From Bacteroidetes bacterium GWF2_43_63 (GTDB lineage Bacteria > Bacteroidota > Bacteroidia > Bacteroidales > DTU049): a stretch of DNA of 64,000 nucleotides. The translations under genes and the position numbers were made by a program. Below the pieces are notes generated by a model. It had not been told where the DNA came from. It searched no databases and saw nothing but the letters and a program-made list of their open reading frames with translations. Shown here in pieces: positions 43,373 through 53,415 of this stretch. How positions within the stretch are numbered: the stretch's first letter is position 1; the number at the start of each line of letters is the position of its first letter. The DNA is taken from contig MEOQ01000030.1 in NCBI GenBank assembly GCA_001769275.1, positions 1-64,000 of the forward strand, written 5' to 3'.

Positions 43373-45652
43373 TTACAAACTGAAAGTATTCATAGCCCGG
43401 ATGATTTCTTCGGGATCCTGAAGCAGTTCAGGATGTTTATCCAAATGAATCAGTGCCGAAATTGGTAATTTGGCCACATGGAATTCTGCTCCGCCGTCAG
43501 CGTTGGACGTCTTTACAACCAGCAATGACCCGGTTTTCAGAATGATGTTTATTGCAGAAGATGATTCAAATTTGAAACGCATTATGGCTTTTCCAAGATC
43601 AACGTTTTTATCGCTGTTTCCAATCAACATCCGATAAATATCATCGATGCAATCATTCACCTGTTTCATGGTCATCGGCTCCTTCGAAATCCCCATGCGC
43701 TCGCTTGCTTTCTCAGCCTTTTTGTTGGGATTATAAAACGTAAATCCGGAGGCCTCGAGAATATCAAGCAACGCTTCATGTACCTTTTCAATGTTGTTCT
43801 GATCATCGGTATCAATGAAGATATTTACCGGCAGATGTCGCTTCAGACCACGTTTTTTATAGGTTGAATTGATGGAATTAAATGAAATGTATTCGCTGAA
43901 AGCATTCTGCAGAATATAGATCTGATCTTTCAGACGCTGCAATTCTTTCACGTGATTTTTTTCGAGTTTGCCAATCCGCTCTTTGTAATACTCATAGTAT
44001 TGTTTCATCATGGCATTCTGCGGGCCAGCAGCAACCAGACGTTTGCCTTCGTCGATGTCAGTAAAGTTCTGGAAATTCTCAATGAATTTGTCTGCCAGCA
44101 TCTGTGCCTGATTGTCGTACTGAGCCGGATATTTCCACGATTTGCGCGGATTCAGAATCTTTGGATCAACATCGCCCAACTGCTTTGGAATCTGCAAACC
44201 GAAGAATGGCATTTCTTCCATCGGCGCTTCATCGATGCTGCCATCAATAATAGCATCGATAATTTTTCGGGTACTTGGCAAATCAATGCGACGTCCTGTA
44301 CCATATGGACCTTCGATCCAGCCTGTGTTTACAAGATATGCGGTGGCATTGTGCTCATCCATTTTTTTTGCCAGCTCCTGCGCATACATTGCAGGATGCA
44401 GCATCAGAAAAGCGGCGCCGAAACATGCAGAAAATGTTGGTGTCGGTTCTTTCACGCCTCGTTCGGTTCCGGCCAGCTTGCTGGTGAAACCACTCATGAA
44501 ATAATACATGGCCTGGTCGCGTGTAAGCTTGGCAACCGGCGGCAGCACTCCAAAAGCATCGGCTGTAAGGAAAATAACTTTCTTCGGATGGGTGCCCCTG
44601 GAAACAGGTGTAACTATATTGCGAATATGATGAATCGGGTACGAAACGCGTGTATTCTCGGTTTTGCTTTGATCTGCAAAATCAATTTCACCGGTCTTTT
44701 CGTCATAGACCACATTTTCGAGCAATGCATCGCGACGAATGGCTTCGTAAATATCGGGTTCGTTTTTCTTGCTAAGATTAATGCATTTTGCATAGCAGCC
44801 GCCTTCGAAATTAAAGACGCCATCATCGTCCCAGCCATGCTCGTCATCTCCGATCAGGAAACGTTCGGGATCGGCCGAGAGCGTTGTTTTGCCCGTTCCG
44901 CTCAGTCCGAAGAAAATGGCGGTGTCGCCGTTCTTGCCCATATTGGCCGAACAATGCATGGCAGCCATTCCGCGCAGCGGCAGAAAATAATTCATGATGC
45001 TGAAGAAACCTTTTTTGATTTCGCCACCATACCAGGTTCCACCAACCACAGCCATGCGCTCTTTGATATTAAAGGCCACATACACATCGCTGTTGAGCTT
45101 TTGCTTTTCCCAGTTTGGATTCACAGTCTTGCAGGAATGCAGCATCACAAAATCCGGTTTGAAATTCTCAAGTTCGCTGTCCGACGGACGGATGAACATG
45201 TTCTTTACAAAATGGGCTCCCCATGCTATTTCCGTGACAACACGGATTTTCAGACGGGTGTTTTCATTGGCGCCCAGATAGGCATCCATTACATAAAGCT
45301 TGCTGTTTGAATTCAGCTCTTTCTGACTGGTGGCCAAAAGGTCCTGCCAGATTTCCGGCGAGATGGGTTTATTGTCGCTTCCCTTCCGGCCTTCGCCAGC
45401 CCACCAGATATTATCGGAGCTTTCCGCTTCGAAAACCACGTATTTGTCCTTGGGCGAACGTCCGGTGAAAATGCCGGTGTCCACGTTCACAGCTCCCAGA
45501 TTAGTTACAAACCCCCGTTCGTATCCTTCTAAACTTTTGTCGGTTTCGTGTTTGTATAATTCGTCGTAGGAAAGATTGTAATACAATTCGCCGACTGATT
45601 CAATTCCATATTCAGCCAGTTCTTTTTTAATTTTAGGCAACAGTTTTTCCAT
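43373..45652 (-). CDS. pckA: ATP-type PEP carboxykinase with unusual C-terminal domain
   Basis: 759 residues, about 220 more than usual PckA. Residues 1-540 are a complete enzyme interconverting oxaloacetate and PEP: P-loop [16 protein letters not shown] (about 248-263), metal site [11 protein letters not shown] and [11 protein letters not shown]. The extension begins with a predicted coiled coil ([20 protein letters not shown], about 550-590), then a ~150-residue alpha/beta domain with [39 protein letters not shown] and ending [20 protein letters not shown]. That end resembles a domain I recall from uncharacterised, conflict-related bacterial proteins; it is unverified. One frame throughout, no frameshift. 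The -7 element TAATTTTG is at 45667-45674 (minus). Confidence 0.88.
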   Translation of the reverse strand: MEKLLPKIKKELAEYGIESVGELYYNLSYDELYKHETDKSLEGYERGFVTNLGAVNVDTGIFTGRSPKDKYVVFEAESSDNIWWAGEGRKGSDNKPISPEIWQDLLATSQKELNSNSKLYVMDAYLGANENTRLKIRVVTEIAWGAHFVKNMFIRPSDSELENFKPDFVMLHSCKTVNPNWEKQKLNSDVYVAFNIKERMAVVGGTWYGGEIKKGFFSIMNYFLPLRGMAAMHCSANMGKNGDTAIFFGLSGTGKTTLSADPERFLIGDDEHGWDDDGVFNFEGGCYAKCINLSKKNEPDIYEAIRRDALLENVVYDEKTGEIDFADQSKTENTRVSYPIHHIRNIVTPVSRGTHPKKVIFLTADAFGVLPPVAKLTRDQAMYYFMSGFTSKLAGTERGVKEPTPTFSACFGAAFLMLHPAMYAQELAKKMDEHNATAYLVNTGWIEGPYGTGRRIDLPSTRKIIDAIIDGSIDEAPMEEMPFFGLQIPKQLGDVDPKILNPRKSWKYPAQYDNQAQMLADKFIENFQNFTDIDEGKRLVAAGPQNAMMKQYYEYYKERIGKLEKNHVKELQRLKDQIYILQNAFSEYISFNSINSTYKKRGLKRHLPVNIFIDTDDQNNIEKVHEALLDILEASGFTFYNPNKKAEKASERMGISKEPMTMKQVNDCIDDIYRMLIGNSDKNVDLGKAIMRFKFESSSAINIILKTGSLLVVKTSNADGGAEFHVAKLPISALIHLDKHPELLQDPEEIIRAMNTFSL

Positions 45653-45905
45653 AAGGCGCTTTTTTGCAAAATTAGAAATACAATATCGATTTCAGCGATT
45701 AAATATATCACTTTTTTGTCTGTTTTTTTAAAAGTTGTATTTTTGCCTACTTGACTTAGGATGTTTTGATCGTTTTCAACAATCAGAAGCCAGTGGTCAG
45801 CTTTCAGCTTCCTGACATTTTACCGTCAGCTTGAATAGGCCAACAATCAGACCTGCTGACGTGGAATCGTCAGGAATTGCAATATTTAGAGAAAAATCAT
45901 CCAAA

Positions 45906-45974
45906 CACCCAACGATTCCGTGTCCGCACCACTGCGCCGAAAGAAGTCTTGCGGACGCCAAAATGTTGGGAGCG
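45906..45974. repeat. CACCCAAC/GTTGGG-bounded repeat, copy 1
   Basis: 69 bases beginning CACCCAACGATTCCGTGTCC and ending AATGTTGGGAGCG. A 69-base inverted copy lies at 59006-59074. Confidence 0.7.
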
Positions 45975-46049
45975 TTGTGCCGCCCGCCTATTTCCTATCG
46001 CCTTCCGACTATCGCCTTACGCCTCATTGCCTTCCATTTCAAAGGTGCT

Positions 46050-46170
46050 TCGCACACCTTGTCCCTGGGGCCTTCAGCCCAAGGCTAACATATTATGCGC
46101 CTTCAGCGCATTCAATGGTGCTTCGCAACTTTCTTTTATGCCTTCGGCTCATTTTCTTTGTGCTTTTTGC
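46050..46170. repeat. Array of mini-hairpins with CTTC loops
   Basis: Successive short palindromes: GGTGCTTCGCACACC, GGGGCCTTCAGCCC, TGCGCCTTCAGCGCA, GGTGCTTCGCAAC and ATGCCTTCGGCTCAT. Each has a 3-5 bp stem around CTTC. Confidence 0.55.
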
Positions 46171-46255
46171 CCCGCATGCCGCAAGTCTTTACGTCGCCTT
46201 AATAAATTTAATAAACTTTACGAACTTTCAACTGAAGATACGCTGCGCATTGCGC

Positions 46256-48091
46256 CTAATGCCTATCGCCTTCTTCACTGATATTCATCACACAGCTGCT
46301 GCAGTTGTACGATAATTTATAAATATAATCTCCCTGCGCAATATATTGCGGATCGTGCGCTGGCTGCGCTTTTTGATAGGTCGGACAGCAACCCATTTCG
46401 TAACGCAGACACAATTTCATGGTCATCAATGTTTTGCCTTGGTTGTCATCGTTCAGCTCAAATGCAGTTTCTGTTTTTTCAACGCCATGTCGTTTGTAAA
46501 ACTGCTCTGCAAGCGCGTTTGAAATATTGCTTCGATAATCCGTTTCTTTTTCAAAATACGAAATGTCGTTCGGTTCAATTTTGTTTTCTTCTCTTTTATA
46601 TGCTGCAAGCAGCATCTGATCAAATGCTTCGAAGGCCTCTCTGCGAATCCGGTTCAACTCCCCTATCGGAAAAAACAGGGGACTCCCCCACTTCATTTCG
46701 AAATCTGAAACATCGTAGGACGTAGATCCAGTCTTACATAACTGCGCTTTTAAGGTGTCGGCGGCTTTCTGCTCGTCGCGGGCAGGAACTTTTTCAATCA
46801 CATTATTTTTATTCAGCGAATACCGTCCACCTTGGGTGCTGATGCGCAATTCAAATCCGTCTTCGGTTTCACTAAACATCATTTTCACCGGAATGCGGCG
46901 CGCAGAGTCGGCTGCAGCCAGTTGTTTATTGAATACAAGATCGAGGTTTCTATAAATTTCGGTTCCTTTGGCTATATTAATTGGATCGTCCGAAAATATT
47001 TTACCATTGTCGGCATACTGAACAGCAAAGCCCTTAAGCTCACCGTTTTCATCAAACCAGCAAAGCCCGTCACCATTGCTGATGAGCGGTGCGTCCTCAA
47101 TTTTGAAATAATTCCAGCCCGAATCGCTCACCTGCCCCAGCCGCTTCCCGAGCGACTTTGATGTGTGTGCCGAGACTTTTTCGGTGCGGCCGTGCAGAAA
47201 ATATTCCGTAAAACCACGGTTGAATGACTTCTCCGGATCGGGCTCGAAATCGAATGTGCAGCGCCCCAATGACGCCCCTGACAGTCGCTCATTTTTATTC
47301 AGAATTTCATCGAGTGTTCTGCGATAATAGGCGGTTATGTTTTTTACATAATTTATATCCTTGAGCCTGCCTTCGATTTTGAAAGTTGAAACACCGGCGC
47401 GGATCATTTCTTCGATATGTGCGCTGCGGTTCATGTCGCGCAATGAGAGTGCATGCGTGTTTGCCTCGAGAATATTTTTTGCTGAATCAAGAATATCGTA
47501 TTTCAGACGACATGGCTGAGCGCACTCGCCGCGGTTTCCGCTCCGATGTCCGTGAAAAGCACTCATATAGCACTGCCCGCTGAAACTAACACACAGCGCA
47601 CCATGCACAAATGCTTCGAGTTCAATCTGAGTCTTCGATTTTATTTCTCCAATTTGCTTCAGCGACAATTCGCGTGCAAGAATCACGCGTGTGAAACCAA
47701 CGTCTTGCAAAAACTGAATCCGCCTGACATCGTAGTTGTGAGTCTGAGTGCTGGCATGCAACGCAATCGGAGGCAAATCCATTTCTAGAATTCCCATATC
47801 CTGCACAATCAGTGCATCGGCACCGGCATTGTAAATGTCATGAATCAATTTCTCTGCCTCTGCCAATTCATCGTCATACAATATTGTATTCAGTGCCACA
47901 TATACCTTTGCGTGAAACCGGTGCGCATAAACACAGAGTTTCTCAATGTCGCCGATTGAATTTCCAGCCGCCGCACGGGCACCGAATTTCGGGGCACCTA
48001 TATAAACAGCGTCAGCGCCAAAGTTAATGGCAGCCATGCCGTGTTCCGCATCGCGCGCGGGACTGAGAAGTTCGATTATTGATTGATTCAT
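46256..48091 (-). CDS. Peptidase U32 family protein
   Basis: 611 residues. The N-terminal TIM-barrel U32 domain has ELLSPARDAEHGMAAINFGADAV, ALHASTQTHNYD, ELEAFVHGALCVSFSGQCYMS and the cysteine motif RGECAQPCRLKYD (about 185-200). A long C-terminal region ends with a Cys pair (YNCSSC). Despite the name, characterised U32 proteins (TrhP, RlhA, UbiU/V) hydroxylate tRNA, rRNA or ubiquinone precursors using an iron-sulfur cluster. tRNA or rRNA hydroxylation is the likely role. The -7 element TACCTTTG (minus) is at 48096-48103. Confidence 0.85.
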   Translation of the reverse strand: MNQSIIELLSPARDAEHGMAAINFGADAVYIGAPKFGARAAAGNSIGDIEKLCVYAHRFHAKVYVALNTILYDDELAEAEKLIHDIYNAGADALIVQDMGILEMDLPPIALHASTQTHNYDVRRIQFLQDVGFTRVILARELSLKQIGEIKSKTQIELEAFVHGALCVSFSGQCYMSAFHGHRSGNRGECAQPCRLKYDILDSAKNILEANTHALSLRDMNRSAHIEEMIRAGVSTFKIEGRLKDINYVKNITAYYRRTLDEILNKNERLSGASLGRCTFDFEPDPEKSFNRGFTEYFLHGRTEKVSAHTSKSLGKRLGQVSDSGWNYFKIEDAPLISNGDGLCWFDENGELKGFAVQYADNGKIFSDDPINIAKGTEIYRNLDLVFNKQLAAADSARRIPVKMMFSETEDGFELRISTQGGRYSLNKNNVIEKVPARDEQKAADTLKAQLCKTGSTSYDVSDFEMKWGSPLFFPIGELNRIRREAFEAFDQMLLAAYKREENKIEPNDISYFEKETDYRSNISNALAEQFYKRHGVEKTETAFELNDDNQGKTLMTMKLCLRYEMGCCPTYQKAQPAHDPQYIAQGDYIYKLSYNCSSCVMNISEEGDRH

Positions 48092-48519
48092 TTTGCAAAG
48101 GTAGGAAAAGCTTATGAAGCATTTTCTATTGCTGGTTTCAAAACTTTAACCGGCTTTATTCAAGACAAAAGATAAAAGTAAGAAGATAAAAGGAGAAGAA
48201 GATAAAAGAGGACAGAATATGTTGTTGTTTTTGGGAGGAAATATTTTGTAGCTTAGCCATGTGAAAACGATGCGGAATATAAAGAGCTTTGTGAGGACTG
48301 GTAAGGCTGCGGGAGCTCCCACTGTCTCCTTCCTTGTCCGCTGCGAAGCTGGCGGAGATACATTTTTTTCTTCGTTTCACTTCGAAAAAAACACTCAGAA
48401 TGACAGCGGCGGGGCTCATGATGAAAGTGGGACTCACTATGGAAGCGTCGTACAAAACAATGAACTTCGGCTCATCAAACAATAGCTGACAAATATTTTT
48501 CAAAAACACAGAAAAAACC
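48092..48519. other. Intergenic region, no gene seen
   Basis: 428 bases with A/G-rich stretches and a few short GC-rich hairpins. I see nothing else identifiable. Confidence 0.45.
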
Positions 48520-49413
48520 ATGAAATACGGATTTGCATTTTTACTTTCAGCGCTGGTGCTCACAACTGTTTCAGCACAGGAAGCCGGAAACTACCTCATT
48601 GGACAGAATAACAATAATAATTATTATCCGGCTTATACTCCCCAAATAGCCAGCCGCGTATTTTTGTCCGATAGCACGTTTATGATTCAGGCCAATGTGA
48701 TGATGAATGTAATTGCCGACTGTTATGTAGCCACTTTTGGTGTGTCAGAAATTTCAACCAGCCTTCCCGAAGCCAACTCGAAAATGGATGCCCGCATCGA
48801 AAAATTCGTGGCAGCGCTTACTAAATTAGGCGTATCGATGAAAGATATTTATGTTGACATGACGACTCAGACACTGCTGGCTGATTATAAAATCAATGGA
48901 AATTATGCTGAGCAGTACATTAGTGGCTATGAGCAAAAGAAAAACGTGATTGTCAAATTCAAAAACATCGATGACCTTGACAAAATGATTTTGGCTGCTT
49001 CGGAACAAGGCATTTATGATCTCGCCAAAGTCGATTACATTGTCACAGATATCAACACGGTATATACGCAGCTTTTTCAAGCAGCACTGGAGGTTATCAA
49101 CAGCAAAAAAGCACTCTACCTTCATGCCACCGGGCTAAAACTGAAACCCATTTCAGAGATTTTTGCGGAGTCATTTTTATGCTATTATCCGGCGCAGCTT
49201 TATAAAAGCTACACCGTGAATGTGACGACCCTTTTTTATGATTACAACTCGAATCAAAAACGAAAAGATTTGCCCCGAAATACCACCTATTACTACGACA
49301 AAATCAATTATTCAGGTTTCGACAAGGTCATCAATCCAGTTGTCACTGAGCCAGCTGTGGAATATGTCATGGCGCTACAAATCAAATATAACATTGACAA
49401 AATCAATAAATAG
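48520..49413 (+). CDS. SIMPL-domain (DUF541) secreted protein
   Basis: 297 residues with a signal peptide (1-19, ending TTVSAQ). The body shows SIMPL/DUF541 features: ATFGVSEISTSLPEANSKMD, IEKFVAALTKLGVSMKDIYV, and later DLAKVDYIVTDINTVYTQLF. Such proteins are periplasmic or outer-membrane associated and poorly characterised. It stands alone. No promoter consensus is obvious. Confidence 0.78.
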   Translation: MKYGFAFLLSALVLTTVSAQEAGNYLIGQNNNNNYYPAYTPQIASRVFLSDSTFMIQANVMMNVIADCYVATFGVSEISTSLPEANSKMDARIEKFVAALTKLGVSMKDIYVDMTTQTLLADYKINGNYAEQYISGYEQKKNVIVKFKNIDDLDKMILAASEQGIYDLAKVDYIVTDINTVYTQLFQAALEVINSKKALYLHATGLKLKPISEIFAESFLCYYPAQLYKSYTVNVTTLFYDYNSNQKRKDLPRNTTYYYDKINYSGFDKVINPVVTEPAVEYVMALQIKYNIDKINK

Positions 49414-49892
49414 ATTTCGACAGAATCTGTCTAAAAGAAATTCAACCACAAAAACTACAGTTCATCGTCCCTGCAACATCCATAGCAAATCTCTGATACA
49501 TAATGAACATTCAGAAATCCGCTTAAGGAGAGGCTTTCTCGAACTCCTACCATCAGTTTCTGAAAACGGAAAGCCATTGGACCACGGCGGAGCCCGGCAC
49601 GTCGAGCGCCCCGTACGACCTCTATGCATCGCGGTACTAAAACTTGCTGTCACACTGTGCGGAGTCGAAGTGTGAATAGCAGCTAACAAACCTGTTCGCA
49701 AGCTGCATTGGGCACACGCAGCCGCTGTGCAGTCGCTGCCAGAGTCTAAGCTCCTGTCTAGTCTTCGACTTCGCTCAGACTGACAGAAGCAGAATTATGG
49801 AAAATCAGAATCGTGAAGTTTAAAGATGTAACCGGAGTGCGACAGTGTTAGGCTGATGATGCAGTCTCACGCCTCAGTACAGATAAACTCCC
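49414..49892. other. Intergenic region, no gene seen
   Basis: 479 bases of mixed sequence. I find no coding region with family resemblance and no strong repeat. Confidence 0.45.
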
Positions 49893-52800
49893 TTATTTCG
49901 CCGTCAGCTTTCTAATCACCGCAATCAGCCGGTTTTCATCAAAGGGTTTTGTGATGTAGCTATCCATACCCACTTTGAGAAAACGCTCTTCGTCGCCGGT
50001 AATGGCATAGCCGGTAATGGCAATAATTGGAATATGCAGTCCACTGTATTTTTCCTTTTCCCTGATTCTGCGGGTAGCTTCAAAACCATCCATTTGCGGC
50101 ATCTGCCCATCCATCAAAATAACATCATATGTATTAATTTCATATTTTTCGAGCGCCTGCAATCCATTAAAAGCCGAATCGACAATCATTCCCTTGCTGG
50201 TGAGAAATCCTTTCAGATACAACTGATTCAAAGCATCATCTTCAACAAGCAGAACCCTGCATTCGGCCGGCGTTGTATCCTCAGAAACAATTTCTGTTTT
50301 TTCCGGTTCGCTCAATGCAACATTAAACGGGATTTTCAAAACAAAGCGACTGCCACTGCCAAACTCACTCTCAACACTGATTTCACCGCCCATCATTTCG
50401 GCAAAACTTTTTACAATAGCCAGCCCCAACCCTGTTCCTGAAAACTTCTTGGTGGAAGAGCTATCAAGTTGTGTAAACGACTGGAAGAGTTTTCCAATAT
50501 CTTCCTTTTTTATTCCAATTCCCGTATCTTCAACTTCTGTTGTAAGCAGTGTCTGACCATCAGGAGCAGGCGTAGCCGAAACACGAACGTTTACCGATCC
50601 TTTGTCTGTAAACTTAACGGCATTTCCGACAAGATTGATGACCATCTGACGCAAACGAATCTCATCGCCGCGCAAACGGGCCGGCACAGAAACATCTTTG
50701 CGGATTTCAAAATGAAGACTCTTGTTTATAGCCACAGACTTAAACATCGACCTAACCTCATTGAATATTCCATCGACATTAAAATCCTTATTTTCAAGTT
50801 CGATTCTGTTTGCCTCTATTTTAGAAAGATCCAGCACATCGTTTATAATATTGAGCAGATTGTCCGATGAAGTCAGAATTGCATCGACAATGTCCTGCAC
50901 ATCGTTGCTGAGCTGAGTGCGGGATAGCGTTTTGGCCATTCCGACAATTGAGTTCAACGGATTGCGGATTTCGTGACTTACATTGGCCAGAAATTCGGAC
51001 TTCGCTCTGCTGGCTGCTTCGGCCAGATCCTTTTCCATTTGAAGCTGTTCAGTTTTAATAATTTTACTGATATCGCGGCAGACAGCAACAATTTTTATTT
51101 TATCGGGGCCTTCGTCCCGTACAACCTGACAACTGGTCTCAAACCAGCTATACGAGCCATCTTTCATCAATATCCGATGTTTGAAAAGCTCGGGATTCAG
51201 CCCATTATAAATATCAGACCGCATTTTTAGCAACAAAGGAACCTCTTCTTCATGAATAAATTCGAAAACCGAATGACCGTAAACCTCTTCAGGTTCCCAC
51301 TTCACATATGCTCCGCTTCCGGGCGAAACATAAGTGATGGCACCTACCTCCAAATCGAAAGCAATGATCATGTCGTTCGAATTCTCGGTTATTAGCCTGA
51401 ATTGTTCACGGCTCACAAGCAATTCTTTCATTACTCTTTGCCTGTCGATATGACTCCACAAGGCAGATCCGAGAATGGTGAGTTGTTTAATGCATTCGTC
51501 GTAATACTCATCTTCTTTGTTGCCAACTCCTATTACAGCAACAATGTGCTCATTGTCGAAAATAGGAACTGATAAATGACGTTTCAAAACGACATGTCCT
51601 TCAGGATATCCTTTTTTCAATGGGCTTTCAGCCGCATAGTCATTGGTGATAACTGGTTTACGCTGCCTGACGGATTCACCCCAGAGCCCGGTTTTTTCAA
51701 GCGGGTATTCCCGGGGTGCATTATTTATCCGGCATTCATCCATCGCACTTTTCGACCATGAATGCATTGTCAGAATGCCTTCGTTTTCATTTAGAAAAGC
51801 GAGGTATCCTAATTTACTGCCCGTCAGATTAATGACTTCTTCCAGAACGAAATTTGTGATTTCGTTCAAGGGGGCATTGATCATTTCACTGAGTTTAAGC
51901 AATGCCAGGGTCCGGCGTGTATTTACATCGCGCAGCTGCTCCGCTTTCTTTCGTTCTGTTATATCGGTCACTGACGCAATACGCAGCCGCAATCCATCAC
52001 TGAATTCGGCATGCTGCGGCGAAACCTCAATCGGAAAAATTCGGCCGTCTTTTCTGATATGTGCAGCCTCGTATTTATCAGGCAGCTCGTTCAAAATATG
52101 TTCTTTCACTGTGTCAACAAACGCCGGAGCAATAAAATCGAGCAGATCTTTTCCAACCATTTCGCTTTCATCATGTAAGCCCATCATGTTCAGGTATGCT
52201 TGATTCACATCAATGATAATTCCTTTATTATGGAAAATAAGCCCTTCCTGAGAACATTCAAAAAACTTGCGCAACCTGCTCTCACTCTTATTGAGTGCAT
52301 CTTTGGCCTTAAGCTGTTCAGTTATATCTGTTGCAAAACACTGATAAGTACCATCGGGCATCAGACGCGAGCTCATTTCAATAATGATCTCTTCTCCGTT
52401 TTTTCGGATCATCGGCCGTTGCCGGGTGAGGGTTTGTCCGGCATTTAGAATGTCATAGCTTAAGGGTACAGAGTCAAGTACTGTCTTTGAGAACAGATCT
52501 TTCATGTTCATTGCAAGCAACTCTTGACGCGAATACCCGGTAATAGCAACCGATGCTTCATTCACCTCAATGAAATTTCCAACAGGATCGCCATGAAAGA
52601 AAGCTTCGGGGGCCAGAGCCAAAATAGTTCTGTATTTTTCTTCGCTATCTCTTAACTCTTTTTCAGTTTTTGTTCGCTCTTCAATTTCATGCTCAAGCTT
52701 GCGTGTCTCTTGTTTAATTTTCAGATTATTGAACCCTGATTCGGAAATAAAAGCGGCAATTTGACCAAGAAATGATGTGGCCAGCATCAGATCCTTTTCC

Positions 52801-53276
52801 TGAATCACCTTCACATCACTTAAAGCCCGCAGGTATTCTTCTTCATTATAATCATACTTCTGAGCCTGTTTTCTGAAAAATTCAATATCTGGTTTCTCCA
52901 GAAGTAATTGCCCGGTAATCAGTACTGCAACGAACTTGTTGTTGATGAAAATAGGTGTGGCACAATCGTTTAATCCGTTATCACATTTTTCAATAACCAG
53001 TTGTCCTGGAGTTGAAAGTTTCTCGAAAAGTTTCCTGTTGCTTGCATTACAATTAATACCTGAAGCCGGACAGGGACGATGGAATTTAGTGCAGATATCT
53101 TTCCATCCGGAAGAAATCAGCATATTCAGATCGGGATACTCAAACAGACCTATTGTTAGTCCGGTAATCTGCGTAAATTTATCACATAGTTCTTTCAATA
53201 ACCTTATATCAACTAAATCGGTTATTCTGAATGAGTTGCCGTTTATGGGATCTTGACTGTTTTCAGGAATTTGCAT
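49893..53276 (-). CDS. Hybrid sensor histidine kinase (PocR-PAS-PAS-GAF-PAS-HisKA-HATPase-REC)
   Basis: 1127 residues, no membrane helix, so cytosolic. The domains run in order. A PocR sensory domain lies at ~15-185 with its Cys-rich CTKFHRPCPASGINCNASNR. Two PAS domains (~210-455) are followed by a GAF domain (~470-620) and a third PAS with PAC (~630-755). HisKA has His in FLANVSHEIRNPLNSIVGM. The HATPase has the N box QMVINLVGNAVKFTD and the G boxes DTGIGI and GTGLGLAIV. The C-terminal REC (~1005-1127) has VLLVEDD and the acceptor Asp in DVILMDGQMPQMDG. The phosphotransfer target is not in the window. PocR domains are proposed to bind small hydrocarbon derivatives. Confidence 0.93.
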   Translation of the reverse strand: MQIPENSQDPINGNSFRITDLVDIRLLKELCDKFTQITGLTIGLFEYPDLNMLISSGWKDICTKFHRPCPASGINCNASNRKLFEKLSTPGQLVIEKCDNGLNDCATPIFINNKFVAVLITGQLLLEKPDIEFFRKQAQKYDYNEEEYLRALSDVKVIQEKDLMLATSFLGQIAAFISESGFNNLKIKQETRKLEHEIEERTKTEKELRDSEEKYRTILALAPEAFFHGDPVGNFIEVNEASVAITGYSRQELLAMNMKDLFSKTVLDSVPLSYDILNAGQTLTRQRPMIRKNGEEIIIEMSSRLMPDGTYQCFATDITEQLKAKDALNKSESRLRKFFECSQEGLIFHNKGIIIDVNQAYLNMMGLHDESEMVGKDLLDFIAPAFVDTVKEHILNELPDKYEAAHIRKDGRIFPIEVSPQHAEFSDGLRLRIASVTDITERKKAEQLRDVNTRRTLALLKLSEMINAPLNEITNFVLEEVINLTGSKLGYLAFLNENEGILTMHSWSKSAMDECRINNAPREYPLEKTGLWGESVRQRKPVITNDYAAESPLKKGYPEGHVVLKRHLSVPIFDNEHIVAVIGVGNKEDEYYDECIKQLTILGSALWSHIDRQRVMKELLVSREQFRLITENSNDMIIAFDLEVGAITYVSPGSGAYVKWEPEEVYGHSVFEFIHEEEVPLLLKMRSDIYNGLNPELFKHRILMKDGSYSWFETSCQVVRDEGPDKIKIVAVCRDISKIIKTEQLQMEKDLAEAASRAKSEFLANVSHEIRNPLNSIVGMAKTLSRTQLSNDVQDIVDAILTSSDNLLNIINDVLDLSKIEANRIELENKDFNVDGIFNEVRSMFKSVAINKSLHFEIRKDVSVPARLRGDEIRLRQMVINLVGNAVKFTDKGSVNVRVSATPAPDGQTLLTTEVEDTGIGIKKEDIGKLFQSFTQLDSSSTKKFSGTGLGLAIVKSFAEMMGGEISVESEFGSGSRFVLKIPFNVALSEPEKTEIVSEDTTPAECRVLLVEDDALNQLYLKGFLTSKGMIVDSAFNGLQALEKYEINTYDVILMDGQMPQMDGFEATRRIREKEKYSGLHIPIIAITGYAITGDEERFLKVGMDSYITKPFDENRLIAVIRKLTAK

Positions 53277-53398
53277 AAAATTACTGTTTGAAAGTCATTA
53301 ACTTAGGAACAAAGATATGATTTCAAGGCGATTTTTGCAAGAGTAATTGCAATTTGCCCCGAATAATCATTATCACAGCTTATCGCAGATATATTTTT

Positions 53399-53406
53399 TA
53401 TCTTCG
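53399..53406 (+). promoter_or_regulatory. -7-like element of the GH97 gene
   Basis: TATCTTCG, one base from TAnnTTTG and the same variant seen before the DUF721 gene. It lies 10 bases before the GTG start. Confidence 0.4.
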
Positions 53407-53415
53407 TAAAAAAAA

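Larger units (their letters stand above)
45653..46255. other. Repeat-rich intergenic region
   Basis: About 600 bases. It carries the pckA promoter, an AGCCAGTGGTCAG unit (about 45788), a CACCCAAC...GTTGGG unit (45906-45974) and an array of small hairpins with CTTC loops (46050-46170). No gene is supported. Confidence 0.6.

Noticed and set aside
43952-45310. 452-residue open frame antisense to pckA
   Set aside because: It mirrors the pckA codons, has no family resemblance and is Cys/His-rich in an unnatural way; it is a shadow of the real gene.
45877-46315. Arg/Ser-rich open frames downstream of the U32 gene
   Set aside because: They arise from repeat and mini-hairpin DNA in several frames at once; no family match.
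49238-49675. 145-residue open frame overlapping the SIMPL gene end
   Set aside because: Half of it is out of frame with the SIMPL gene and its composition is not protein-like.
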